Positions 52,038 to 60,434 of a DNA stretch of 64,000 nucleotides are shown here, piece after piece. The notes under the pieces were generated by a model. It was given only the letters and a program-made list of their open reading frames with translations. It searched no databases and had not been told where the DNA came from. Every line of letters begins with the position of its first letter. Positions within the stretch are counted from its first letter, which is position 1. The stretch spans positions 1 to 64,000 of the forward strand of contig NZ_JOFS01000016.1 in the NCBI RefSeq assembly GCF_000719285.1. Direction: 5' to 3'. Both the position numbers and the translations under genes were made by a program. This DNA is from Streptomyces bicolor. Lineage in GTDB: Bacteria > Actinomycetota > Actinomycetes > Streptomycetales > Streptomycetaceae.

Positions 52038-53258
52038 ATGCGTTCCCCCCACCACATAACGGCGCATCCCTATGCAAACCCGTACGAGGAACTCGGCAGA
52101 CTGGATGACGGTCCGCTGGAGGAGTTCCTCCACGAGGACCGGCAGGACGAGCGGGAAGAGGCGGAGGCCCAGGACGATCCCTGGGCCCCGCCCAACCACC
52201 GCCGTAACGGCCGCCGCAGGCGGAGAGGCCGGTTCGCGGGCCTGCCGCTCGCGCTGAAGGCCGTGGTCGCCGTCGTCGTCCTCGCCGCCTTCCTCGGCCT
52301 CGCGGACCGCTGGGCCCTGCTGTACGCCGAGCGCAGAGCGGCGGACACCCTCAAGGACCGCCTGAATCTGGCGGCGGCCCCCGAAGTCGAGATCGGCGGC
52401 TTCCCCTTCCTCACCCAACTCGCCGACGAACGGCTGGACTCGGTCAAGGTGACCGTCCCCGACGTGGCCGCCGACCGGGTCTCTCTCGCCCAGGTGACGG
52501 CGACGGCCAGAGGCGTACGACTGGACACCGACGGCCCTACGTCGGTGCGCGGCGCCGACGTCCCGGAGCTGGAGGGTGACGTCCTGCTCTCCTTCGCGGA
52601 TCTGAACCGTGAACTGGGCGCGTCCCAGGTCACGTTCACGGGCGAGGGGCATGACCGGGTCCGGGCGCGGGGCACGCTGCCGGTCGCCGGGCATGATCTG
52701 CGGGTGCGTGCCGAGGCCCGGATCGTGCGCGAGGGCGACAGCGGCATCGCGACGCACATCGGCGGGATGCGCCTGGAGATCGGGGACCTGGCCACGTACC
52801 GCCCCGGCGCCCGCGCCTCGGACGGCCTGCACCTGAGCCGGCAGTCGGTGGCCCGCCTCGCCCATGAGACCCGCAAGGCGAAGGAGCTGTTGTCGGTCCC
52901 GTCGGTCGTACGGCGCCTCGGAGTCCCCGACTCCGTCGTCCGCGAGGCCCTGCGCAACGAGTCCAAGCTCAGCGAGCTGACCGGTACCCCGCGTTTCGCC
53001 CACCGCGCGATGCAGCTCAACCTCATCGACCTGGCCCTCGAACACCCCCAGCTGCTCAAGCTCCTGGGCTTCGATCCCGCCCTCCTCGACGCCCTGCCCC
53101 GCCTCACCCGCCCGGTCCTCGCCGACCAGCTGTCCCTGGGCTTCCGGCTGCCCGAGCCGCCGAGCGGGCAGCTGAGGCTGCGGGATGTGCGGGTGGAGAA
53201 GGACGGGATCAGGGTGCGGCTGGAGGGGGCGGGGCTGACGGTCGGCCGCGGCCGCTGA
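52038..53258 (+). CDS. DUF2993 (LmeA-like) membrane protein
   Basis: A 406-residue protein: an Asp/Glu/Arg-rich cytoplasmic head, a membrane anchor (ALKAVVAVVVLAAFLGLA) and an extracellular DUF2993 domain with ADTLKDRLNLAAAPEVEIGGFPFLTQL and FADLNRELG. DUF2993 proteins include mycobacterial LmeA of lipoglycan maturation. The substrate in Streptomyces is unknown. Confidence 0.8.
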   Translation: MRSPHHITAHPYANPYEELGRLDDGPLEEFLHEDRQDEREEAEAQDDPWAPPNHRRNGRRRRRGRFAGLPLALKAVVAVVVLAAFLGLADRWALLYAERRAADTLKDRLNLAAAPEVEIGGFPFLTQLADERLDSVKVTVPDVAADRVSLAQVTATARGVRLDTDGPTSVRGADVPELEGDVLLSFADLNRELGASQVTFTGEGHDRVRARGTLPVAGHDLRVRAEARIVREGDSGIATHIGGMRLEIGDLATYRPGARASDGLHLSRQSVARLAHETRKAKELLSVPSVVRRLGVPDSVVREALRNESKLSELTGTPRFAHRAMQLNLIDLALEHPQLLKLLGFDPALLDALPRLTRPVLADQLSLGFRLPEPPSGQLRLRDVRVEKDGIRVRLEGAGLTVGRGR

Positions 53259-53278
53259 CGCCCAGAATCCCCCGATTT

Positions 53279-53479
53279 GTGGGTTCGACGTCCACGTCCT
53301 CCGGATCCTCCGGCAAGGAACTCCACCGCGTCCGCGTGAAGGGAGTGGCGGCTTCCCTGGACATCACCGCCTCCTCGGCGGGCTGGTTGCTCTACACCGA
53401 GAAGGCGGTGACCCGGGTGGACCCGGCCACGGGCCGGACGAAGAGCTTCGACCTGCCGGGAACGCTGCTGGACAGCTGA
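53279..53479 (+). pseudogene. Short fragment, probable C-terminal relic
   Basis: A 66-codon frame from GTG 53279 with GC-rich coding composition (VRVKGVAASLDITASSAGWL, VTRVDPATGRTKSFDLPG). The second part reads like the last blades of a beta-propeller lipoprotein. No ribosome site or upstream start is seen, so it may be the tail of a lost gene. It could also be a real small protein. Confidence 0.4.
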
Positions 53480-53501
53480 GCGGCTCGCTCAGCCGGCGGC
53501 G

Positions 53502-54272
53502 TCAGGCGACCCGGTGCACCAGCTGCGTGTCCAGCTCGTAGCGGGCGCCGACGATGGCCAGCTTGCCGGAGGCCACCTTCGCGGCGAGGTCGGGCTCCGC
53601 GGCGAGGTGGGCGTGGACGGCCCGTACGTTGGCGTCGATGGTGGAGTCGACGCGGGCGGTGCCCTCCTTGCTGTGGTCGATGTTCGGCGCTATCCGGTCG
53701 GCGATGTACTGGATGTGGGCAGGCAGCCGCTCGCCGGTCTCGTCCACCTCGACCGCGGCCTTCACCGCGCCGCACGACTGGTGGCCGAGGACCACGACCA
53801 GCGGGATGTCCAGCTCGAGCACCCCGTACGCGACGCTGCCGAGCACGGCCTCGTCCAGGACCTCACCGGCGCTGCGTACGGTCATCAGGTCGCCGAGGCC
53901 CTGGTCGAAGACCAGCTCCGGAGGTACGCGGGAGTCGATGCAGCCGAGGACGAGGGCGAACGGGTGCTGACCCGACGTCAGGCTCTGCCGCACGGCGGGC
54001 GACTCGTCGGGATGGCGCTCGCAGAAGGTGCGCCAGCGCCGGTTGCCCGCCGCGAGCTCCCGGAGGGATTCCTCGGGGGTGCTGGGCCGGCGGCGGCTGG
54101 TGGCGGCCGGAGCGGCGGACCCGGGAGCGGCGGAGGCGGCGGAGGCGGGAGTGGAGCCGAGGGTGGTCGCGGCACCCAGGGCCGCCGCCCCCGTCAGCCC
54201 GGCGCGAAGGAGTGCGCGCCGGGCGAAGGTGGATATGGCCGGCTTGACGCCGGCACCTCTGTCGGAGTTCAC
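53502..54272 (-). CDS. Exported beta-type carbonic anhydrase
   Basis: A 256-residue protein. A twin-arginine-like signal (FARRALLRAGLTGAAALGAA) is followed by a Ser/Ala-rich linker and a beta carbonic anhydrase domain with zinc ligands in LVLGCIDSRVPPE (Cys, with Asp/Arg dyad) and VVLGHQSCGAVKAA (His, Cys). It hydrates CO2 outside the membrane, which is uncommon for the beta class. The GTG at 54272 is the best start; no strong ribosome site is seen. Confidence 0.88.
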   Translation of the reverse strand: MNSDRGAGVKPAISTFARRALLRAGLTGAAALGAATTLGSTPASAASAAPGSAAPAATSRRRPSTPEESLRELAAGNRRWRTFCERHPDESPAVRQSLTSGQHPFALVLGCIDSRVPPELVFDQGLGDLMTVRSAGEVLDEAVLGSVAYGVLELDIPLVVVLGHQSCGAVKAAVEVDETGERLPAHIQYIADRIAPNIDHSKEGTARVDSTIDANVRAVHAHLAAEPDLAAKVASGKLAIVGARYELDTQLVHRVA

Positions 54273-54435
54273 GGAGAGGAACGTATGCCCGATTCCGGCG
54301 GCGAACGTTCGTGTTACTGAATCATGGCCGGGCGCGGGAAAGTCCTGGCCGGAGCTTGGTCCGTCCTTGGCGTTCTCCCGCGCTTTTCTTGACCTTTCAA
54401 TCAGTCTTTCGATCAGCCACCGCTCGATCTGCCGC

Positions 54436-56532
54436 TCAGGATGCTGTCGGCGTCCAGTCCCCCAGCCAGTCCGCGACCTCCTGGCCGGCGGCCTGCGCAT
54501 CGGTCAGCTGCGGTCGCTCGCTGCTCGCATCGCCCGCGCCCGCGCCGGTGTTCCGGTACTCCGCGAACCGGTCGTCCTTCCAGGAGAAGCCGCCCATGTC
54601 CGACCAGGGGGTCGACTTGATCGCGGCGCTCAGGCTCGTCTCCCGCACCGTGGTCTGCGGGTCCACGGTCGTGTCGCCGCCGGGATGCCAGTTGCGGCCG
54701 AGGAAGAAGCTGCCGTTGCTCACGTCGCCGTTCGCGGTCGAGCGGGTGATGAGGATGCCCTTGCGGCCCGCCTCGGTGCTCGGCGCGGTGATGTACCCGG
54801 CCGACGAGCCGTCCCAGCGCTTGCGCAGCGTGATGACGGACTGGTCGATGACGGCGCTGCCGCGCCCGAAGATGAAGTCGACGTTGCCGAGAACGTAGGA
54901 GTTCTTGACGTAGACCCGGCCGAGGGTGCCCTTGGCGGCCGTCTCCATCTCCAGGGTGTCCTGGTCGCCGGTGATGATGAGGCTGTCCAGGAACACCTTG
55001 TCGGCCTGGGTCAGCAGGGCGACGGCCTGGTGGCCGGAGAGCGACTGGTTGGCGCCCTCGTCGAAGTCGTTGGTGACGCTGAGGTTGCGGACCTGGGTGT
55101 CGTCGGCCTTGATGCTGAGGGTGGCGCTGCCGGGCGTCCCGTACGTGCCGCCTCCGGGCTTGGTCATGCCGGCGGCGTGCCCCTCGACGATGACGGTGTC
55201 CCTGCGGCTGCCGCCCGTCCCCACGATCGTCACGTGCGGCTTGTTCGCCGGCACGGTCACGGCCTCGCGGTACGTGCCCGGCTTCACCTGGATGACGACG
55301 CGGGAGGGGTTGTTCGCCGGTACGGCGTTGATGGCGGCCTGCACGGTGGAGTACTGGCCGGAGCCGTCCTTGGCGACGGTGAGGGTGGTCGCGGCGGCGG
55401 CCGCGGTGGCGGTCGCGGTGGCGGTCGCGGTGGCGGTCGCGGTGGTCGTCCCTATCGAACTCCGCGGGCCCGCACCCGACTTGAGCAACCCGGGAACATT
55501 CGCCGCCGGGTCGAGCGTGTACGAGTAGTAAGCCTTCGGATCGAAGGCCGTACCCCCACTCTCATTCCGCGCGCTGGTGCCGGAGAACACGTTGCCGCGC
55601 TGGACGAGCGCTGCGGTGCTGTCCTTGATGACGGGGTTGGTCATGCCCTGGAAGTAGGAGTTCTCCAGGGCCATGGCCGTCCTGCCGCGTGAGTAGTTGC
55701 CGTACGAGGACTTGATGTCGGTGTTCGCCACGTCCTCGAGGAAGTTGTTGTACAGGTGCGCGTGGGCGGCGTTGTCCGTGGACGGGTTGCGCTGCTCGGT
55801 CTCGCGGATCCAGTTGTGGTGGATCGTGATGTCCGTCTTGACGTTCTCGGTCCAGCCGATGCCGAACGCCTTGTTGTTCTGGCTGAACTTGTTCCAGGAC
55901 ACGGTGACGTTCGTGCTGTCCTTGCGGACGTCGATGAGCCCGTCGGCCATGTGCCGCAGATCGTTGTGGTCGATCCAGACGTGATGCGCGCCGTCCATCT
56001 GGATGGCGTCGAAGTCATGATCCTTGTCGTTCCAGACGCCTTGGTACGAGTCCCGGATGGTCAGGTTCCGGATGATGACGTTGTGGACCCCTTGGCCGAG
56101 GAAGAAGCCCCCGCCGACGATGTGCCCGGAGGTCCCGGAGCCCACGATGGTCTTGTCCGACTGGACCTTGATCTCTTTCCCGACCGGGTTCATGTTGATC
56201 GTCCCGGCCACGACGATGACGTACGGCTCGGCGGTGGTCGCGTACTTCTCCAGATCGGCCTGCGTCCTCACGGTGACGATCTGACCGTCGCGACCACCGT
56301 AAGTCCCGTTCTGCCCAAGAGAGTTGACGGAGGCGAACCCGTCGGCGGTGGCGGTGGCCCAGGCGGGGGCGGCGGCGGTCGCGGCGGACGCCGTACGCTG
56401 CGCGTCTTCGCCGAGCAGACCGAGGTCCATGCCGTAGGCCAGGGTGCCTGCGGCGGTGAGGGCGAGCGGTATCCCGACCGCCAGGGCCCTCCGGCTTCTG
56501 CGGTGACGGGGCTTGCTGTGCTGTTCACGCAT
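54436..56532 (-). CDS. Secreted pectate lyase-pectin methylesterase fusion
   Basis: A 698-residue extracellular enzyme. After a signal peptide (LAVGIPLALTAAGTLAYG), residues 60-350 form a PL1 pectate lyase (WIDHNDLRHMADGLIDVRKD, NVTVSWNKF, RTAMALENSYFQG). A Thr-Ala linker of about 25 residues follows, encoded by simple 12-bp-type repeats at 55395-55445. Residues 390-690 form a CE8 pectinesterase (ITGDQDTLE, NVDFIFGRGSAV, FLGRNWHPG). The esterase would remove methyl groups so the lyase can cut the same pectin chain. Confidence 0.92.
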   Translation of the reverse strand: MREQHSKPRHRRSRRALAVGIPLALTAAGTLAYGMDLGLLGEDAQRTASAATAAAPAWATATADGFASVNSLGQNGTYGGRDGQIVTVRTQADLEKYATTAEPYVIVVAGTINMNPVGKEIKVQSDKTIVGSGTSGHIVGGGFFLGQGVHNVIIRNLTIRDSYQGVWNDKDHDFDAIQMDGAHHVWIDHNDLRHMADGLIDVRKDSTNVTVSWNKFSQNNKAFGIGWTENVKTDITIHHNWIRETEQRNPSTDNAAHAHLYNNFLEDVANTDIKSSYGNYSRGRTAMALENSYFQGMTNPVIKDSTAALVQRGNVFSGTSARNESGGTAFDPKAYYSYTLDPAANVPGLLKSGAGPRSSIGTTTATATATATATATAAAAATTLTVAKDGSGQYSTVQAAINAVPANNPSRVVIQVKPGTYREAVTVPANKPHVTIVGTGGSRRDTVIVEGHAAGMTKPGGGTYGTPGSATLSIKADDTQVRNLSVTNDFDEGANQSLSGHQAVALLTQADKVFLDSLIITGDQDTLEMETAAKGTLGRVYVKNSYVLGNVDFIFGRGSAVIDQSVITLRKRWDGSSAGYITAPSTEAGRKGILITRSTANGDVSNGSFFLGRNWHPGGDTTVDPQTTVRETSLSAAIKSTPWSDMGGFSWKDDRFAEYRNTGAGAGDASSERPQLTDAQAAGQEVADWLGDWTPTAS

Positions 56533-56620
56533 GCGGCGATCCGTTCCGTGCGGGGGGTGGTCCGACGACCGGTCGCCGCCCCGCACGGAAAGGTTGCCGC
56601 CCCTCCAGGGCCGAAAGTCC

Positions 56621-57505
56621 CTACTTGGCGCAGGACTTCGGGTCGAGGCTCTCCTGCCACTTGTCCTCACGGCCGTCGGGCTGGCCGTTGGGGAGGAGCT
56701 TGTCGGAGATGCCGTCGATGTAGTAGCCGTACGAGTAGACCGTCTTCCAGCTCGCGTCCCGGCCGCGCCAGGTGTGCGTGGTGACGCGGTCGTCGCCGGT
56801 CTTGTTCCACTCGTAGTCCTCGACGTAGAACACGGGGTTCACGCGGACCACGCGCTGGTACGGCGTCCAGGTCGTCGCGACCTGGGTGCACGGCGGGATG
56901 GACTTCTCGCTGCGGCGCTCGAAGGACGACGTCTTCTCCCAGCCCCACTCGTAGCTGAAGCTGCCGCCCGCGGTGCCCGAGAAGATGCTCTTGGCGAGGG
57001 AGAGGCTGATGTTGGCGCCGACACTCTTCTTGACGGACGTCTTGGTGCTGTAGCCGCTGACGAAGGTCACCTTGTCCTCCGTCGTGCCGTGGTTGCCGGT
57101 CCACTCGGAGGTGCGCACGGGCTCGCCCTTGATGGACCACGTGGAGGACTGCGCGTACCCGCACCAGCCGCGGAAGGTCTCCCACGGGCCGATGGGCTCC
57201 CAGAGCGGGACGACGTCGTCCAGGTACTCGTCGCGGGTCTTGAACTCTCCGGTCTCGACGTTGAGGGCGCCGTAGACGCCCGTCAGGCTGTTCTCCTGGC
57301 TGCAGAGCCGGTCCAGCATCCGGTCGGTGTCGCCGGGGTCGACGCCGCGGATGTTCTGCGCGCCGGCCGGTCCGGCCTGGGCGGTGCCGGCGCCGGTCAC
57401 GACGGCGGTCAGGGCGAGGGCGGCGGAGGCGGTGGCCAGGGCGCCCTTCTTCCAGGCGCCTTTCCTCGGACGGTTCTTCAGGACTGACTTGAGCGCACGG
57501 CTCAT
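56621..57505 (-). CDS. Secreted protein, possibly aerolysin-like
   Basis: A 294-residue secreted protein with a long signal peptide (LATASAALALTAVVTGAGTAQA). The mature part has four cysteines. Its middle region (TKTSVKKSVGANISLSLAKS, TAGGSFSYEWGWEKTSSFE) alternates Ser/Thr with hydrophobic residues, as in the pore-loop of aerolysin/ETX-MTX2 toxins, and is followed by VATTWTPYQRVVRVNPVFYVEDY. This is suggestive, not a firm family call. ATG 57505 is preferred, seven bases after AGGAG. Confidence 0.65.
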   Translation of the reverse strand: MSRALKSVLKNRPRKGAWKKGALATASAALALTAVVTGAGTAQAGPAGAQNIRGVDPGDTDRMLDRLCSQENSLTGVYGALNVETGEFKTRDEYLDDVVPLWEPIGPWETFRGWCGYAQSSTWSIKGEPVRTSEWTGNHGTTEDKVTFVSGYSTKTSVKKSVGANISLSLAKSIFSGTAGGSFSYEWGWEKTSSFERRSEKSIPPCTQVATTWTPYQRVVRVNPVFYVEDYEWNKTGDDRVTTHTWRGRDASWKTVYSYGYYIDGISDKLLPNGQPDGREDKWQESLDPKSCAK

Positions 57506-57837
57506 GGGCATGCTCCTGCTCTTCTGATCGTGAAGTGGGGGGCGATGCCGGCCGCAGTGAGCACCAAGGCGTCACAGGGGACCCAGCCGCATCAGAAGTG
57601 ATCGGAAGATAACAGGGGTAGTTGAAGTTTTGGCAACTTGCGGCAGCCCGGGCCTGGCTGAAAGAACTACGGTGCCGACTGGCGTCTGCCGGGGCCCGGC
57701 CGCCCTGTCAGGGCGTTCTCGGCGACAGCCCGGGCACGCCCACCAACCGGATCGTCGCGATCGCGCCGCCGTCTTCCGTGCGAAGGTCCCGTTCACCGGA
57801 GTGGTGGACGGACCGGTCAGGGGCAACGCGACACCCA
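57506..57837. other. Non-coding stretch
   Basis: No convincing gene is seen on either strand between the secreted protein and the DUF397 relic. The stretch 57590-57650 is relatively AT-rich, and may hold the promoter of the secreted protein. Confidence 0.5.
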
Positions 57838-57916
57838 TTCCCGTCCGCGTAACAGAAGACCCCTCTCGGCCGCCTCCTGGTCCGCCTTCGTGCGCGGCGT
57901 GAAGGAGACCGCGTAA
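57838..57916 (+). pseudogene. DUF397 C-terminal relic
   Basis: One frame reads IPVRVTEDPSR (57838-57869), resembling the VPVRDSKDPSR motif of DUF397. The next frame reads AASWSAFVRGVKETA and stops at 57914-57916, the family's C-terminus. The two halves are joined by a short deletion and frame change. No DUF397 N-terminus is seen upstream. Confidence 0.6.
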
Positions 57917-57968
57917 TCCCTCTCCGGGCCCGACCTGAGCCGATCATTCCGGGATAGCGTCGATCGTT

Positions 57969-58697
57969 ATGGCCACCGATGCGATCACAGTCGAAGGGCT
58001 GCGCAAGCGGTACGGGGATGTACAGGCTGTCGACGGGGTCTCGTTCGAGGCCAGGCGCGGCGAGTTCTACGGCATCCTCGGACCGAACGGCGCGGGCAAG
58101 ACCACCACCCTGGAGATCGTCGAGGGACTGCGCGAGCCCGACGAGGGCACCGTCACCGTGCTCGGCGAGGCGTCCTGGCCGCGCAACAAGACCCTGTTGC
58201 CCCGGATCGGCGTCCAACTCCAGTCGTCCGCCTTCTTCGAGAAACTCACCGCCCGCGAGCAGATCCACACGTTCGCCTCGCTCTACGGCGTCCCCGGGGC
58301 AAACGCCGACGCGATGCTGGAGAAGGTCGGCCTGACCGAGAAGGCCGGCGTCCGCGCCGAAAGGCTCTCCGGCGGCCAGATGCAACGGCTCTCCATCGCC
58401 TGCGCGCTCGTCCACGACCCGGAGCTGGTCTTCCTCGACGAGCCGACCACGGGCCTGGACCCGCAGGCGCGCCGGAACCTGTGGGATCTCCTGCGCGGCA
58501 TCAACGCCGAGGGCCGCACCGTCGTCCTGACCACGCACTACATGGACGAGGCCGAGACGCTGTGCGACCGGGTGGCGGTGATGGACCACGGCAGAGTCCT
58601 ACGAGTCGGCCCGCCCAGCGACTTGATAGGCGAGCTGGGGGTGGCCTCCCTCGAGGACGTCTTCCTCCAGTTGACCGGACGGGAGTACCGCGAGTGA
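57969..58697 (+). CDS. ABC transporter ATP-binding protein, DrrA-like
   Basis: A 242-residue ATPase: Walker A GPNGAGKTTTLEI, signature LSGGQMQRLSIA, Walker B LVFLDEPTTGLDPQA, switch His VVLTTHYMDEAE. It belongs to the drug-resistance/export (DrrA/CcmA) class. Start ATG 57969. It overlaps the permease gene by 4 bp. Confidence 0.95.
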   Translation: MATDAITVEGLRKRYGDVQAVDGVSFEARRGEFYGILGPNGAGKTTTLEIVEGLREPDEGTVTVLGEASWPRNKTLLPRIGVQLQSSAFFEKLTAREQIHTFASLYGVPGANADAMLEKVGLTEKAGVRAERLSGGQMQRLSIACALVHDPELVFLDEPTTGLDPQARRNLWDLLRGINAEGRTVVLTTHYMDEAETLCDRVAVMDHGRVLRVGPPSDLIGELGVASLEDVFLQLTGREYRE

Positions 58698-59800
58698 GGA
58701 CAAGGAAGGGGACGGGGGCGGGCGTTCAGTCCTTCCGCAGTCTCACCAAGGCCATGACGCTGGGCCTGCTGCGCGACCGTACAGCGGTCTTCTTCATGCT
58801 GGTCTTCCCGTTGATGTTCCTGGTGTTGCTGGGCACCCTGCTCAAGGACGCCGGTGTCTCCGAGTCGAAGGTGATCCAGGTCGGCGATGTCGCGGTCCTG
58901 GACGAGATGCCCGACGAGGAACGCGAACAGCTCCGTGACGTGCTGCGGATCGAGAAGACGGACGGCTCGGCGGCAGCCCGCGCGGACGCCCTGGAGAAGG
59001 TCCGCAAGGGCGACGCCGACGCCGCGGTCACCCAGACCGGCGGAGAGATAGAACTGCGTTTCTCGGCGGCCGACTTGGTACGGGCGGGGAACGTGCAGGG
59101 CATCCTGAATTCGATCGTCCAGCGGGCCAACCAGGCCGCGACCGGTCAGCCGCCCGCCTACACGCTGACGTCCGGGCAGGTCGAGGACGAGTCGACCAAG
59201 CCGATCCAGTTCCTCACGCCCGGCCTGCTCGGCTGGGCGGTGGCCATGGGAGCGGTGTTCGGCACCGCGCTCAACCTGGTCAACTGGCGCAAGAAGCGCA
59301 TCCTGCGCCGACTGTGGCTGGCGCCTGTCAACGCCGGCTCGGTGATCGGGGCCCGTATCGGCGTGAATCTGACGCTGGCCCTCGCGCAGACCGCGATCTT
59401 CCTCGGCGTGGCCACCCTGCCCTACTTCGGCCTGCGGCTGACCGGTTACTGGTGGCTGTCCTTTCCGCTGATCCTGAGCGGCACGCTGGCCTTCATGTCC
59501 ATCGGGCTGGTCGTCGGCGCCTGGGCCAGGTCCGAGGAGGCCGCCAACGGGATGGCCCAGATCGTCATCCTCCCGATGGCCTTCCTCTCCGGCTCCTTCT
59601 TCCCGCTCGACTCCGCACCGCAGTGGCTTCGCACGGTGTCGCAGTTCCTGCCGCTCAAGCATCTCGGCGAGGCGATGCAGGGCGTACTGTCCCGAGGCGA
59701 AGGCTGGTCCACGGCCCTGCCCGTCATCGCCGGTCTGCTCGCCTTCGCCGCCGTCCTGACGCTGATCGCCGCCCGCCTGTTCCGCTGGGACGAGGCGTGA
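58694..59800 (+). CDS. ABC-2 type permease, DrrB-like
   Basis: A 368-residue permease. An N-terminal helix (RTAVFFMLVFPLMFLVLLGT) is followed by an outer domain of about 150 residues, then five helices, including LLGWAVAMGAVFGTALNLVN and MAQIVILPMAFLSGSFFPLDSAPQWL, the usual ABC2 membrane signature. The GTG at 58694 overlaps the ATPase stop. Together they form an exporter of unknown substrate. Confidence 0.92.
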   Translation: MRTRKGTGAGVQSFRSLTKAMTLGLLRDRTAVFFMLVFPLMFLVLLGTLLKDAGVSESKVIQVGDVAVLDEMPDEEREQLRDVLRIEKTDGSAAARADALEKVRKGDADAAVTQTGGEIELRFSAADLVRAGNVQGILNSIVQRANQAATGQPPAYTLTSGQVEDESTKPIQFLTPGLLGWAVAMGAVFGTALNLVNWRKKRILRRLWLAPVNAGSVIGARIGVNLTLALAQTAIFLGVATLPYFGLRLTGYWWLSFPLILSGTLAFMSIGLVVGAWARSEEAANGMAQIVILPMAFLSGSFFPLDSAPQWLRTVSQFLPLKHLGEAMQGVLSRGEGWSTALPVIAGLLAFAAVLTLIAARLFRWDEA

Positions 59801-59848
59801 CCGGCGTGCCGCCGGCGGCGACGCGATCCTCTGCGGCCGTACGGCGGT

Positions 59849-60400
59849 TCAGCCGGTGAGACCGGCCCGCCGCAGCAGCTTCAGCCAATCGTTGTACTCC
59901 CACAGCTCGTCGTCGATCGACTCAAGCCGTGCGTACTCGGCGGGAGTGACCAGCCGCTCCAGGAAGTACGCCTCAACACTCGGTGCGAGCGGCTCGAAGC
60001 GCTCAGCGTCGACCCACTCCCAATGTTCGTCCGGGATACCGAGGACACCGCCGCCCGCGCGGTCGAGGAAGACCGGTGTGTCGCCGATCAACCCGATGCA
60101 GAACAGCTTCTCCGGAGACAGCTCCAGCGGGGAGTCGACCGGCCCGCAGTAGAACTGGTGCTCTTCGGCCTCCTCCAGGCCGAAGAGCTGCACATTCGGC
60201 CCGCAGCTCACACCGTCCAGCACCCGGCAGAAGTCCAGGAACTCCCGCGGCACCCCGTCCGTCTCCGCGTCGGCCGCCGTCTCCGCGTCAATCGTCCCGC
60301 CGAGCGTGAAGCCCAGCACGTCCGGGCTCTGAGCCAGCGCCGTCCGCAGGGCGTCCACCGTCGCAGTCAGACGGGACGATGCATGGCTCGCGCTGGTCAT
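59849..60400 (-). CDS. SUKH/SMI1-like protein
   Basis: A 183-residue acidic protein with the SUKH layout: PREFLDFCRVLDGVSCGPNVQLFGLEEAEE, LFCIGLIGDTPVFLDRAG and VEAYFLERLVTP. It probably belongs to the SMI1/KNR4 superfamily, many members of which are immunity proteins. No toxin gene lies beside it. It sits between the ABC exporter and the sensor kinase. Confidence 0.65.
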   Translation of the reverse strand: MTSASHASSRLTATVDALRTALAQSPDVLGFTLGGTIDAETAADAETDGVPREFLDFCRVLDGVSCGPNVQLFGLEEAEEHQFYCGPVDSPLELSPEKLFCIGLIGDTPVFLDRAGGGVLGIPDEHWEWVDAERFEPLAPSVEAYFLERLVTPAEYARLESIDDELWEYNDWLKLLRRAGLTG

Positions 60401-60434
60401 CTGGCCACCCTATTGGCGGCTACGGCATAGGCGG

